Below are positions 52,719-61,273 of a stretch of DNA of 64,000 nt, one piece after another. This DNA comes from an uncultured Clostridia bacterium. Lineage in GTDB: Bacteria; Bacillota; Clostridia; Oscillospirales; Acutalibacteraceae. The notes under the pieces were generated by a model, which saw only the letters and a program-made list of their open reading frames with translations, had not been told where the DNA came from and did no database searches. Every line of letters starts with the position of its first letter. Position 1 is the first letter of the stretch. The translations under genes were made by a program, and so were the position numbers. The DNA is taken from positions 62,001-126,000 of the forward strand of contig CANARN010000001.1 in NCBI GenBank assembly GCA_947364045.1, in the 5' to 3' direction.

Positions 52719-54191
52719 ATGAAAAAGTATATGAAAAAGTCTGAAATCTGGACTTTCGGCATCGGTCTTTTCGGCGTTGCCTTAATGACAGGCTGGATGC
52801 CCGACTACACCGCAACCTTCTTTGCGGACTTTGCTTTTAAAGGAAAAGGATTTAATCCCGAAACAATGGCAAACACAATTTCTGCCGTATTCCTCGTTGC
52901 AGGTATTGTCGGCGCAGTGTGCGAGCTTGTTATCGGTTATCTTGTTGACAATACACGTACAAAATTCGGCAAGGTAAAGCCGTGGTTCGGATTTGGCGTT
53001 GTTCCTCTCGCATTTGTTGCAATGCTTGTTTTCATTGCTCCGAACACAAACAATCAAACACTTGCAATTATCTGGATGTTTGTTATTTACTCACTTTACA
53101 CTGCTTTCAGCTGTGCGGTTGAAAGCCCCTCAAACTGCTTCGGCTCACTTTGCTCGCCAAATCCCGATGAGCGCTCCAGCGCAATTTCAATTGCCTCGTT
53201 CCTGCGTTCAGTCGGTCAGTCGGGCGGTATGGTTGTACTTATGGTAGTTGCCTATATTATGAAAATTGTAATGGGTAAACAGCAGTATCAGAACGCAGAG
53301 GGCAGAGGTCTTGACCTTTTGATTTCAACAGCTGTTTGCGCTTTGGGACTTATTCTTTTTGTTATGATTTTCTTTACAAACAACAAAGAAAATGTTCCCT
53401 ACACAAATGAAAAGGTAAACCTTAAAGATGCCATTAAGGTTGTTTTCACCTATAAAAATCTTTTAATGGTATCCATTACAAAGCTTGCAGGCTTCGGCAG
53501 AGGCGTTTACGGCACGGTTTCTCTTTACATAGCCGTTTATCTTTTAGGCTCTAAGGACTTAAAGCTCGCTTTGCTTCTTCCTATGGGAATAGGTACAGCT
53601 GTAGGTACTCTTCTTGTTAACCTTGTGCTTAAAAAGTTTTCCACAAAGAAAACCTTTATTTTATTCTGCGTTTACGGCGCTTCGTCACTGAGCATTCTTT
53701 TCCTTGTTTCAAGGGGAATCGGCTTCAACAGCGGACTTATTATTCCTTTCCTTATTCTCAACTTCTTCTGCGGACTTCAGCACGGCAACACAAATGTTAC
53801 ACCCAACATTATGATTGCCGACTGCGTTGACGAAATTGAATACAAAACAGGCAAGCGTCAGGACGGTCTTGCTTATGCAGGCTACGGTCTTTTCTCAAAA
53901 ATCGCATCTGCATTCACAAAAGGTCTCGGTCCGTGGCTCCTTTACACATGGTCTGGCTATATGGTTTCAACAGACGCCAATGTGGCTTACGCCGCGCAGA
54001 CAGACGCAACGCTCAATAAAATGCTTGCGATTTACACCATAATCCCTGCAATTTTCGTTATTTTACAGGCAGTTCCGATTTTGTTCTACGATATGGTAGG
54101 CGAAAAGAAGGAAATGATTGTCAATGCGCTTGCCCAGCGCCGCGAAGCCTCAAAAGCTAATGACGCAGACACTGCTGAAGCAAACGCTTAA
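52719..54191 (+). CDS. GPH-type sugar:cation symporter (MFS)
   Basis: About 490 residues with 12 hydrophobic segments. It has the MelB/GPH-like loop GYLVDNTRTKFGKVKPWFGFG (in parts) between helices 2 and 3, and a conserved cytoplasmic stretch ADCVDEIEYKTGKRQDGLAYAGYGLFSKI (in parts) in the second half, both typical of glycoside-pentoside-hexuronide transporters. The sugar is unknown and no glycosidase is adjacent. The start at 52719 is chosen because AAAGGA stands eight bases before it. The following small membrane protein is likely co-transcribed. Confidence 0.88.
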   Translation: MKKYMKKSEIWTFGIGLFGVALMTGWMPDYTATFFADFAFKGKGFNPETMANTISAVFLVAGIVGAVCELVIGYLVDNTRTKFGKVKPWFGFGVVPLAFVAMLVFIAPNTNNQTLAIIWMFVIYSLYTAFSCAVESPSNCFGSLCSPNPDERSSAISIASFLRSVGQSGGMVVLMVVAYIMKIVMGKQQYQNAEGRGLDLLISTAVCALGLILFVMIFFTNNKENVPYTNEKVNLKDAIKVVFTYKNLLMVSITKLAGFGRGVYGTVSLYIAVYLLGSKDLKLALLLPMGIGTAVGTLLVNLVLKKFSTKKTFILFCVYGASSLSILFLVSRGIGFNSGLIIPFLILNFFCGLQHGNTNVTPNIMIADCVDEIEYKTGKRQDGLAYAGYGLFSKIASAFTKGLGPWLLYTWSGYMVSTDANVAYAAQTDATLNKMLAIYTIIPAIFVILQAVPILFYDMVGEKKEMIVNALAQRREASKANDADTAEANA

Positions 54192-54206
54192 AGGAGGGTA
54201 ACGAAT

Positions 54207-55130
54207 ATGGAAAAAAAAGAAAAAAGCTTTAATCTGAAATTATATGCTGCAATTGCATTTTTCGCCGTTGCCGCCGCTCTTGTACTTATGGTATTATTCA
54301 CATTTAAGAGCAAATACACAGCTTTCCATCCCGAAGAGGTAGCAAGAAATTACGTTGACACAATAGTACAGACAGGCGACGGCTACAACGCTTACAAAAC
54401 AGCGCTTGTAAGCAGAAATAAAAAGCTGAAATACGGCGACTTTATCCGTAAATACTATATGTACCCTGTAATTTACCGTGAAACAAGCTACAAGCCGGGC
54501 GACAAAACAGACGACCTTAAAGGCTTTAACGATGAAACGTATATGAGCGAAAAGACCAAGAAGGACGACGGCTCCCTTCAAGGTCAGGTTATCGAAAAAA
54601 TGTACCCATATTACGTTCAGCTCACAGAAAACGGCTGGGACAATTACGGCGAAATTTTCACAAAATATTTTGAAAAGCTCGTTCAGGTGCGTAAAGATGT
54701 TTTCGGCGATGACTATATGACAGATGAAATTATGTTCACAGCCCTTGAAAGCAATGTTAAGACCTTCGGCAACTCGCTGACCGGTACTGAGGACGAATTT
54801 GACAAAAACACTAAAAAGCAGATTTCCGTTAAAAGCATCGGCGAATACGAAAAGGTATACGGCGAGGATTACAAATTCACATCCTCAGTTACAGGCGAAA
54901 AGGCGATTGACCTTAAAGCCTATAAAGCAAATATTAAGGCAGATAAATTCGCTGAATACGGCGTTTCGGCTGATGACATTACAGATGTTAAATGCTACAC
55001 CGTTGAGGTAAAGACGGCTGACGGAAAAACAGTTACAAGCGCAAACGTAACCGTTGCCAAAATCGGCAGTTCGTGGTATGTTGACAACACGGCAACAGAC
55101 ACAACTCCCATTTATTCGTTTTATAAATAA
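54207..55130 (+). CDS. Hypothetical single-span extracytoplasmic protein
   Basis: A 307-residue protein with one N-terminal transmembrane helix (about 11-31) and a polar, Lys/Asp-rich outer domain. A C-terminal module of about 60 residues (VEVKTADGKTVTSANVTVAKIGSSWYVD, in parts) looks like a small beta domain. No family is recognised. A strong AAAGGAGGG ribosome binding site and 15-base spacing place it in an operon with the GPH transporter, so it may assist or sense the same substrate. Confidence 0.72.
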   Translation: MEKKEKSFNLKLYAAIAFFAVAAALVLMVLFTFKSKYTAFHPEEVARNYVDTIVQTGDGYNAYKTALVSRNKKLKYGDFIRKYYMYPVIYRETSYKPGDKTDDLKGFNDETYMSEKTKKDDGSLQGQVIEKMYPYYVQLTENGWDNYGEIFTKYFEKLVQVRKDVFGDDYMTDEIMFTALESNVKTFGNSLTGTEDEFDKNTKKQISVKSIGEYEKVYGEDYKFTSSVTGEKAIDLKAYKANIKADKFAEYGVSADDITDVKCYTVEVKTADGKTVTSANVTVAKIGSSWYVDNTATDTTPIYSFYK

Positions 55131-55164
55131 TAAAAATATTGTTAAAGCAGTTTATTCCATTTGA

Positions 55165-55200
55165 ATCGGAACCCGCCGCCTTAGAGGCGGGGGACATCTG
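55165..55200. mobile_element. Possible relic of an IS200/IS605-type right end
   Basis: The sequence GAAcCCGCCgCCTTAGaGGC followed by GGGGGACATC resembles the hairpin that ends IS200/IS605 elements and their TnpB guide RNAs (CC-rich arm, TTAG loop, GG-rich arm, then GGA-ATGTC-like bases). CCGCCT (55176-55181) pairs with AGGCGG (55185-55190). No tnpA or tnpB lies nearby. Confidence 0.35.
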
Positions 55201-55218
55201 CACTTAGGTTATATAATT

Positions 55219-55258
55219 ACGGGCGGTAAAGCGTGAGCTTTTACCGCCCGTATTTTTT
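55219..55258 (+). terminator. Rho-independent terminator after the GPH operon
   Basis: ACGGGCGGTAAA (55219-55230) pairs with TTTACCGCCCGT (55240-55251), a perfect 12-bp stem followed by ATTTTTT. Confidence 0.9.
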
Positions 55259-55291
55259 GGAGGTTACAAATTTCGTAGAGCTGTCGGTTTG

Positions 55292-55320
55292 TTGACACAA
55301 ATTTGTATTTGTGATAAAAT
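55292..55320 (+). promoter_or_regulatory. Consensus promoter with embedded operator-like palindrome
   Basis: TTGACA (55292-55297), 17-base spacer, TAAAAT (55315-55320). CACAAAT (55296-55302) and ATTTGTG (55307-55313) form an inverted repeat filling the spacer, a typical place for a repressor to bind. Confidence 0.8.
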
Positions 55321-55368
55321 TCTGCTGTTATCATTTACTTAGTAAAAATATGATTTTGGGAGCGGGCA

Positions 55369-57933
55369 ATGAATATTTATGAATCGGTTTATAGGCAAAA
55401 TATTTCCCATCCGCAAAAGCGTGCGCTTTCCGTGACGATGAACAACGGCGACCGCCGCATATATACCTACGGTGAGGTGTTTCAAAAAGCAGAGCTTTAC
55501 AGCAGGCGGCTGACCGAGGCGGGCGTAAAAGCGGGTGACCGCGTTGCATTTGTGTCGGAGGGCTGTCCCGAATGGACGATTGCATTTTTGGCAGTATGCC
55601 GTATTCACTGTACAGCGGCACTGCTGGACGCCTCCTTAACGGCGGAGGAATTGGATGATTTTATAACGCAATCCGATGTGCGCGCGGCATTCTTTTCTCC
55701 GAAAACTGCGGAGAAATTCAAGGAAATGCCGCCGTACGAATTTCCCGTTTTCAATGTGCTGGACTGCACGGTGTTCTCAGGATACCCTGATACAGTTTCA
55801 TCGTCTTTGCCTGCTACACCTGATCCCGATGAAGATATTGCCTGCATTATTTTTTCTTCGGGTACAACCCGCAGAGCTGCGGGCATTATGCACAGCCATG
55901 ACAGTCTTATCAACACTACCGGTATGACGCTGGAGGTACAGGGACTGACAAGTGATGAACGATTTCTGGCTATTATTCCGAACAGCCACATTTACGGTGT
56001 TATTTGTCTGGTACTCGGTCCTGCGCTCATAGGCGCAGATGTGCATTATATTGAATCTGTCGGCGCAGAGGCTATTTTAGGCGCGTTTGCAGAATATCAC
56101 CCGACGGTGCTACCCGCTGTGCCGAAGGTTTATGAGCTGTTTATGACGGCAGTGATGCGCAAAATCAAAAAAAGCCCTGTTACAGCGGCAATGTTTAAGC
56201 TTTTCTTTCCGATATGTCTGCGTATGCGCCGTAAAAACGGCAGTCTTTTAGGTAAGACACTTTTCAAGTCCATTCATGAGGGGTTCGGCGGCGAGCTGCG
56301 GTTTCTCTGCTCGGCAGGCGCGCCTTTAAGCAAGGAGGTTGCCGATTTTTACTATGGGACGGGCTTCAATATTATCATCACCTACGGGGCGTCCGAAACG
56401 AACATTCCAACTATTGGTAATGTGCCGGGAAATCTGCGTACCGATTCCTGCGGTAAACCGTATCCGTCAGTTTCTGTTAAATTCAGTGATTCCGGAGAAA
56501 TTTTAATCAAATCACAGTATATGATGAAGGGCTATTTCCGCGACAGCGAAGCTACGGCGGCAGCATTCACTGAGGACGGCTACTTTAAAACCGGCGATCT
56601 CGGCGAGCAGGATGAATACGGCAATATTCGCATTACGGGGCGCTCAAAAGAAAATATTATCCTTGCAAGCGGTAAGAAAATTACACCCGATGATTTGGAA
56701 GAAAAATACGGCGAATTGCACGGAGTCAAAGAATTTGTCATCTGCGGCGTACCGCACGAAAATACGGATTATGACGAGGTTCATGCGTTCGTTGTTCCTG
56801 AGGGCATTACCGAGGAGGACAAGGCTGCAATTAAGAATGAAATTCGCGAGAAAGGCTCACAGTTGATTCAAAATATGCGCGTCAGCACAACACACTTTGT
56901 ATCAGAAATTCCGCGTACCTCCCTGCAAAAGCCGAAACGGTATTTGTTGAAACAGCTGGCATTGCGTGAACGCGTTGATGGTGAACAAAAAATGAAATCC
57001 GTTGCAGCAGAAGGGGATATGCTGTCGCAAGTCATTCGCTTGGTTGCCGAAATTGCAAACACCTCTTCTGAAGCAGTTAAACCCGAAACTAAGATTTTTG
57101 CCGAGCTTTCGGTGGATTCATTAAGCGCTATCAATCTTGCGCTTGAATTAAAAGAGCTTTACAAGGTCAACATTGAGAGCTTTTATTATGACGATATGAC
57201 CGTACAGGACATTCTGGATGCACTGCAAAACAAAGGCACGCCGCCCAAAAATGTCGGACAGGAAAATGTATCTTATCCGCAGGCGAAGTCCAACAGTGAC
57301 TATTACGCCTATACATTTTTCCGAAATGCAGCACGGTTTGTATACACGCTGTCTGTGAACGGTAAGGAGAATATTCCCACCGACAAAGGCTGCATTATTT
57401 GTGCAAACCACGTATCAAAAATCGATTATTTATATATTTCATCTGCTTTTTCAAAAGAACGCTTCAAAAATCTTTGCTGTATGGCAAAAAAGGAACTGTT
57501 CAGAAACGACCCGTTCAGCCGCAAGCTGATTAAGGCGGCAGGAATGGTGCCGGTAGACCGCAGCGGTATCAATATGAAAACAATGGACAGTCTTAAAGCA
57601 AAGCTGTACGAAAACTGGGGCGTCGTTATTCACCCGGAGGGTACACGCAGTGCCGACGGAGTTTTCCGCAAAATGAAGAGCGGGGCGGCAATGCTGGCGA
57701 TTGATGCCGGGGTGCCGATTATACCTGCTTATGTGAACGGCGCTTATGAAGTATTTCCGCGCGGCCGCAAAATGATGAGGCTTTTCGACTGGAAGAATAT
57801 GCGAAAATTCCCCATAGATGTTACCTTCGGCGAAGCGATTTCTTCGGACGGCAAAGACATTGATGAACTGACTGCGGAGGTACAAAACGCAATTCTCGGG
57901 CTGCAGACAAAAGCTAAAGGTAAAAACAAATGA
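55369..57933 (+). CDS. Trifunctional acyl-adenylating enzyme / acyl carrier / acyltransferase
   Basis: An 854-residue soluble fusion. Residues 1-530 are an AMP-dependent acyl synthetase (FSSGTT at 163-167, YGASE, FKTGDLGEQDEYG, GRSKENIILASGKKI, PRTSLQKPKR). Residues 545-620 are an acyl carrier domain with phosphopantetheine Ser584 in VDSLSA. Residues 650-850 are a PlsC-like acyltransferase with His681/Asp686 (HX4D) and Glu757 in PEGTR. The first loop reads SGTTRRAAG, lacking the usual PKG lysine. It probably activates a fatty acid, loads it on its own carrier and esterifies it to a lysophospholipid or other acceptor. It lies alone between terminators. Codons (more CGC, CTG, GCG) differ from neighbours. 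Confidence 0.9.
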   Translation: MNIYESVYRQNISHPQKRALSVTMNNGDRRIYTYGEVFQKAELYSRRLTEAGVKAGDRVAFVSEGCPEWTIAFLAVCRIHCTAALLDASLTAEELDDFITQSDVRAAFFSPKTAEKFKEMPPYEFPVFNVLDCTVFSGYPDTVSSSLPATPDPDEDIACIIFSSGTTRRAAGIMHSHDSLINTTGMTLEVQGLTSDERFLAIIPNSHIYGVICLVLGPALIGADVHYIESVGAEAILGAFAEYHPTVLPAVPKVYELFMTAVMRKIKKSPVTAAMFKLFFPICLRMRRKNGSLLGKTLFKSIHEGFGGELRFLCSAGAPLSKEVADFYYGTGFNIIITYGASETNIPTIGNVPGNLRTDSCGKPYPSVSVKFSDSGEILIKSQYMMKGYFRDSEATAAAFTEDGYFKTGDLGEQDEYGNIRITGRSKENIILASGKKITPDDLEEKYGELHGVKEFVICGVPHENTDYDEVHAFVVPEGITEEDKAAIKNEIREKGSQLIQNMRVSTTHFVSEIPRTSLQKPKRYLLKQLALRERVDGEQKMKSVAAEGDMLSQVIRLVAEIANTSSEAVKPETKIFAELSVDSLSAINLALELKELYKVNIESFYYDDMTVQDILDALQNKGTPPKNVGQENVSYPQAKSNSDYYAYTFFRNAARFVYTLSVNGKENIPTDKGCIICANHVSKIDYLYISSAFSKERFKNLCCMAKKELFRNDPFSRKLIKAAGMVPVDRSGINMKTMDSLKAKLYENWGVVIHPEGTRSADGVFRKMKSGAAMLAIDAGVPIIPAYVNGAYEVFPRGRKMMRLFDWKNMRKFPIDVTFGEAISSDGKDIDELTAEVQNAILGLQTKAKGKNK

Positions 57934-57940
57934 TGATAAA

Positions 57941-57969
57941 AAAAGAGGACTCATTTGAAGTCCTCTTTT
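57941..57969. terminator. Bidirectional terminator
   Basis: AAAAGAGGACT, 7-base loop, AGTCCTCTTTT, with flanking A and T runs. It serves both the fusion gene (+) and the metallophosphoesterase (-). Confidence 0.9.
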
Positions 57970-57982
57970 TATGCGTTTTGGT

Positions 57983-59323
57983 TTATTTTAATTTGAAAAC
58001 AGAGTCATCGGGATTTGCGTCTGCATCAAGATTTTGCATAGTAACGCTTTCTTTTGTATAACCGTTCAGGGCTTGATATTTTTCCTGATAATAGTTTGAA
58101 CCCTCATTGCTGAATGAGCCGTCGGGAGATAATGTGATAACAGTACAGCCTCTTTGAGTACCTGTTTTGCTAATCCCGGAATATGCAAGATAATCAATAC
58201 TGTAACCGTATGTAAGCCTTATTCCCTTATATTCAAGAGAAAAATTATTAAGGTGGTCATGACCGCAGAAAATACCTTTTGTAGAGCCTAATTCCTGCAT
58301 TGTTTCAAACAGATTATCAGGGTGAGTTCCCGTGCAGATAACTCTGCCGCTTTCGCCTGCCGTTCCGTAAATCCATTTAACATTTTCCGTGTCTTTTCTG
58401 CCGTTTTCGCAGTATTCCTTCCACGCTGTCTTAAATTCTTCCGAGGGAATATGGTAAAAGGCAAGTGAGGGTACGGTGCCGAATTTCTTTAAAGCCTCAT
58501 TTTTTTCTTCCTCAGTTGTATATCCCTTTTCAATAGCTTCTGAATTTTGCTTGTTGAATTCTAAGACAAGGTTTTTATACCACTCAATCTGATTTTTATG
58601 TATGTTGTCATATTTCCAGAATATACCGAACCAGTCTCCATCGGTGTAAGAGTGGGAATCGAAAAGGAAAAGTGACTGAGTAATAACATCTTCGCTGTTC
58701 TTTACAAGAATTGCGCTGTTTCCGTAGCCGTCAACATCTTCGCTGCCTGCTTCAAAAAGGCAGTATTTCAAATCATCGCTGCCGTAAAATTCAGACAGCT
58801 TCTCACGTGAATAAAGGCTGTAGGCTTCAGTGTCATGGTTGCCGTAAAGCGGAACCCAGTAAACGCCTAAAGACTCCATAAGAGCGGCAAAAATTTTAGC
58901 TCCGTTTTTATTGTTAAGAGTTCCTGCCTGAAACGGAACAGGAAAAGAAATATCTCCTGTTACAATTACAAGGTCGGGCTTTTCAGCCGTAACCATTGAG
59001 GCGACAGCGTTGATTGACATAGCATCTTTTTCGGCGGACATCCAACCGCCTCCGATATGCACATCGGTAAGCTGTAAAACCTTTAACTCTCTGTCAGTTA
59101 TAAAGGTCCAGTGACCGTCTTGGTAAGAGGGAGTTATGCTGTCTTCGTTTTCAACCTTAGCGAAGGACTCGGCAAGCTTAATATTTGCGTTGTTTGAAAC
59201 AGCAGTTGCAATTATGCCGACACAGGATAAAACTGCAATTACTGCGGCAATAATACCCAAAATTTTAAGCGCTTTCTTGCCTTTTTTTCGGGTTTTCTTT
59301 TCGTTTGCTTCTTTTTTGCTCAT
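57983..59323 (-). CDS. Membrane-anchored calcineurin-like metallophosphoesterase
   Basis: About 446 residues. A Lys-rich cytoplasmic N-terminus and one transmembrane helix (about 22-44) precede an extracytoplasmic phosphoesterase domain. The di-metal motifs occur in order: LTDVHIGG, VTGDIS, YGNHDTE, and GHDHLNN near the C-terminus. The substrate is unknown; related proteins act on phosphodiesters or purple-acid-phosphatase-type substrates. GGGAGG precedes ATG 59323; a longer start upstream is not needed. It follows the LtaS-like gene by 65 bases on the same strand. Confidence 0.88.
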   Translation of the reverse strand: MSKKEANEKKTRKKGKKALKILGIIAAVIAVLSCVGIIATAVSNNANIKLAESFAKVENEDSITPSYQDGHWTFITDRELKVLQLTDVHIGGGWMSAEKDAMSINAVASMVTAEKPDLVIVTGDISFPVPFQAGTLNNKNGAKIFAALMESLGVYWVPLYGNHDTEAYSLYSREKLSEFYGSDDLKYCLFEAGSEDVDGYGNSAILVKNSEDVITQSLFLFDSHSYTDGDWFGIFWKYDNIHKNQIEWYKNLVLEFNKQNSEAIEKGYTTEEEKNEALKKFGTVPSLAFYHIPSEEFKTAWKEYCENGRKDTENVKWIYGTAGESGRVICTGTHPDNLFETMQELGSTKGIFCGHDHLNNFSLEYKGIRLTYGYSIDYLAYSGISKTGTQRGCTVITLSPDGSFSNEGSNYYQEKYQALNGYTKESVTMQNLDADANPDDSVFKLK

Positions 59324-59388
59324 AAATATCCTCCCATATTTAGCTGTCGTTTTTAACACTGACAGTATTATTTTTATTTTGCATTTTT

Positions 59389-61215
59389 TCAGTTGTTGGG
59401 CTTTGCAAGTATATTTTCATTATAGAAATTACTTTTTTGAGTAAGCGAGTCGTTTACTGCGTCAACACCGCAGGATTCAAACAGCGTTTTTGTATCGGAG
59501 AACAGATTTGTGCCGATACCCAGGCGGTCGCCTTTTATTTGAACGCCGATACCCGCAAGCATAGTCGGGAACATATCAAATGAAGCCCAACGGCGATTTC
59601 TGAATCTGTTATCGGAAACATTCTTTAAGCTTTCGTCGGGGTTAAGCACAAGATTAAAGCAGGTTCTCTGATAATCTTTTACCTGCTCCGAAATGCAGGA
59701 CGCCATCGTCAGATGGTCGCCGATAATGAAAACTGTAGTGTTATCATAAAAGGGCTGATTTTGAATCCAGCGGATAAACTTAACCGCCTCCGCCTGACTG
59801 TAATAAATCGCATTTGAATATTGGTCGGGGAATTTTTTCTCTGCATTGGGGCTTAAATAGCCTTCGGGAGCGTGAGTGTCGGCAGTTTCCATAACGAAAT
59901 GGAACGGCTTGCCTGTTTCTGAAAGACGAGTCAGCTCATCTTTTGCAAATTCGTAAAGCTTGTCGTCCTCATAACCCCACCAAACGTAGTAGTCATCGGG
60001 AATCAAGCCTTTTTCAATTGCGGCGCTGTGGTCAATAATATTGAATTCGCCGTGCAGGTTAAAGTAGTGGTCAAGACCGCCGAACGCCGCATTTGCCCCG
60101 AACATTACAGTCTGCTCATAGCCCTGCTCGTGAAGAATGTCGCCTATTGACGTACCGCCGGGCAGGAAGTTACCGGCAGAACCGTAAGCGTTGCCGTCCG
60201 TCGGGACTTTCATCGGGAGACCGAAGCCCATATTAACCATAGCGGCAACAGACCAGCCTGCGCCGGTCGACGGTAAAAATCCACCGAGCTTGTTGTCTGT
60301 ATGAGAGAAAACGTAGCCTTCGTCCGCAAGCGCAGTCAGCTCGGGAATAAGGTTTTCATCCATATATCCGCCGAGGTCTTTTGAAAGGAAGGTGTTTTCC
60401 ATTGATTCAAGGTAAATGAGAATTAAATTTCGCTTTTTCTCAGGGAATTTAAGGTCAGCGTCGGAGGGGGCAATATAATTGCTTTCAATAAAAGAGGAGC
60501 TGAAAAAATATGCAGAAAACAGGTCTTTTAACTGAAATTCGGTAATACCGTAGGTGAATCCGCCCGCAAGCATTGCAACGGAAACAGTGAGAGAAATTAT
60601 ACGTAAAGCCATTTCTGAGATGAGCGTATGCTTTTTTTCACTGCCGTTCAAAACTAATTTATATGGGCTGAATGTAATCAGAGTGAAAATTGCAATAAAG
60701 AATGCCGATTTTAATACGGGACCCTCAAATATCGAATAGTATACGCCTACCTCATTGCCTACAACGGGGGAGATAAGGTTGATAAGAATTTGGTCGGGAG
60801 AAAGGTCGCCGTAAGCGTCTTTTCCCCAAACGGTTGCATTGTATGCCACTGCGCCGAGAGAGAAAAGTATTACAGCAATAATTTTTAAGATTTTTGCACT
60901 TTTTTTATGAGCAGGTTCTGCCTTTTCAAGCTCTAAAACCTTAAAGATAAAGCCCTTTAACAGTAAAACGAAAAGACTGACGGCAAAGACCAGCGCGCTG
61001 TAGCCTAAAATGTAATTGCCGCTGTGAAGTGACGGCTGGAAAATGTCGGAAATCTTCAGAACGTATTTCATAATGAAGAAAGACGTAAGATTTACCGCGA
61101 ATAAATAGCGAAAAATAATGTTTATTCTTGCGCTTATTTTTTTGCTGTCGCTTATTAAAAGAATATCGGCAACCGCGAAAAGAACGGAAATTACCGCTCC
61201 GAAAAACCAAAGCAT
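59389..61215 (-). CDS. LtaS/MdoB-type phosphoglycerol transferase
   Basis: A 608-residue sulfatase-fold membrane enzyme. About five N-terminal transmembrane helices (to about residue 215) are followed by an extracellular catalytic domain. That domain contains LILIYLESMENTF, GGFLPSTGAGWSVAAM with the likely nucleophilic Thr, ETADTHAPEG and VFIIGDHLTMA. It is predicted to transfer glycerol phosphate from phosphatidylglycerol to a lipid or glycan acceptor, as in lipoteichoic acid or membrane-derived oligosaccharide synthesis. The sequence is closer to MdoB-like than to Staphylococcus LtaS, by eye only. Confidence 0.85.
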   Translation of the reverse strand: MLWFFGAVISVLFAVADILLISDSKKISARINIIFRYLFAVNLTSFFIMKYVLKISDIFQPSLHSGNYILGYSALVFAVSLFVLLLKGFIFKVLELEKAEPAHKKSAKILKIIAVILFSLGAVAYNATVWGKDAYGDLSPDQILINLISPVVGNEVGVYYSIFEGPVLKSAFFIAIFTLITFSPYKLVLNGSEKKHTLISEMALRIISLTVSVAMLAGGFTYGITEFQLKDLFSAYFFSSSFIESNYIAPSDADLKFPEKKRNLILIYLESMENTFLSKDLGGYMDENLIPELTALADEGYVFSHTDNKLGGFLPSTGAGWSVAAMVNMGFGLPMKVPTDGNAYGSAGNFLPGGTSIGDILHEQGYEQTVMFGANAAFGGLDHYFNLHGEFNIIDHSAAIEKGLIPDDYYVWWGYEDDKLYEFAKDELTRLSETGKPFHFVMETADTHAPEGYLSPNAEKKFPDQYSNAIYYSQAEAVKFIRWIQNQPFYDNTTVFIIGDHLTMASCISEQVKDYQRTCFNLVLNPDESLKNVSDNRFRNRRWASFDMFPTMLAGIGVQIKGDRLGIGTNLFSDTKTLFESCGVDAVNDSLTQKSNFYNENILAKPNN

Positions 61216-61273
61216 ATTTTAACACTCCTTGCTTTTTTATAATTTTATCACATTTAAGTGCGCTTTACAATAA

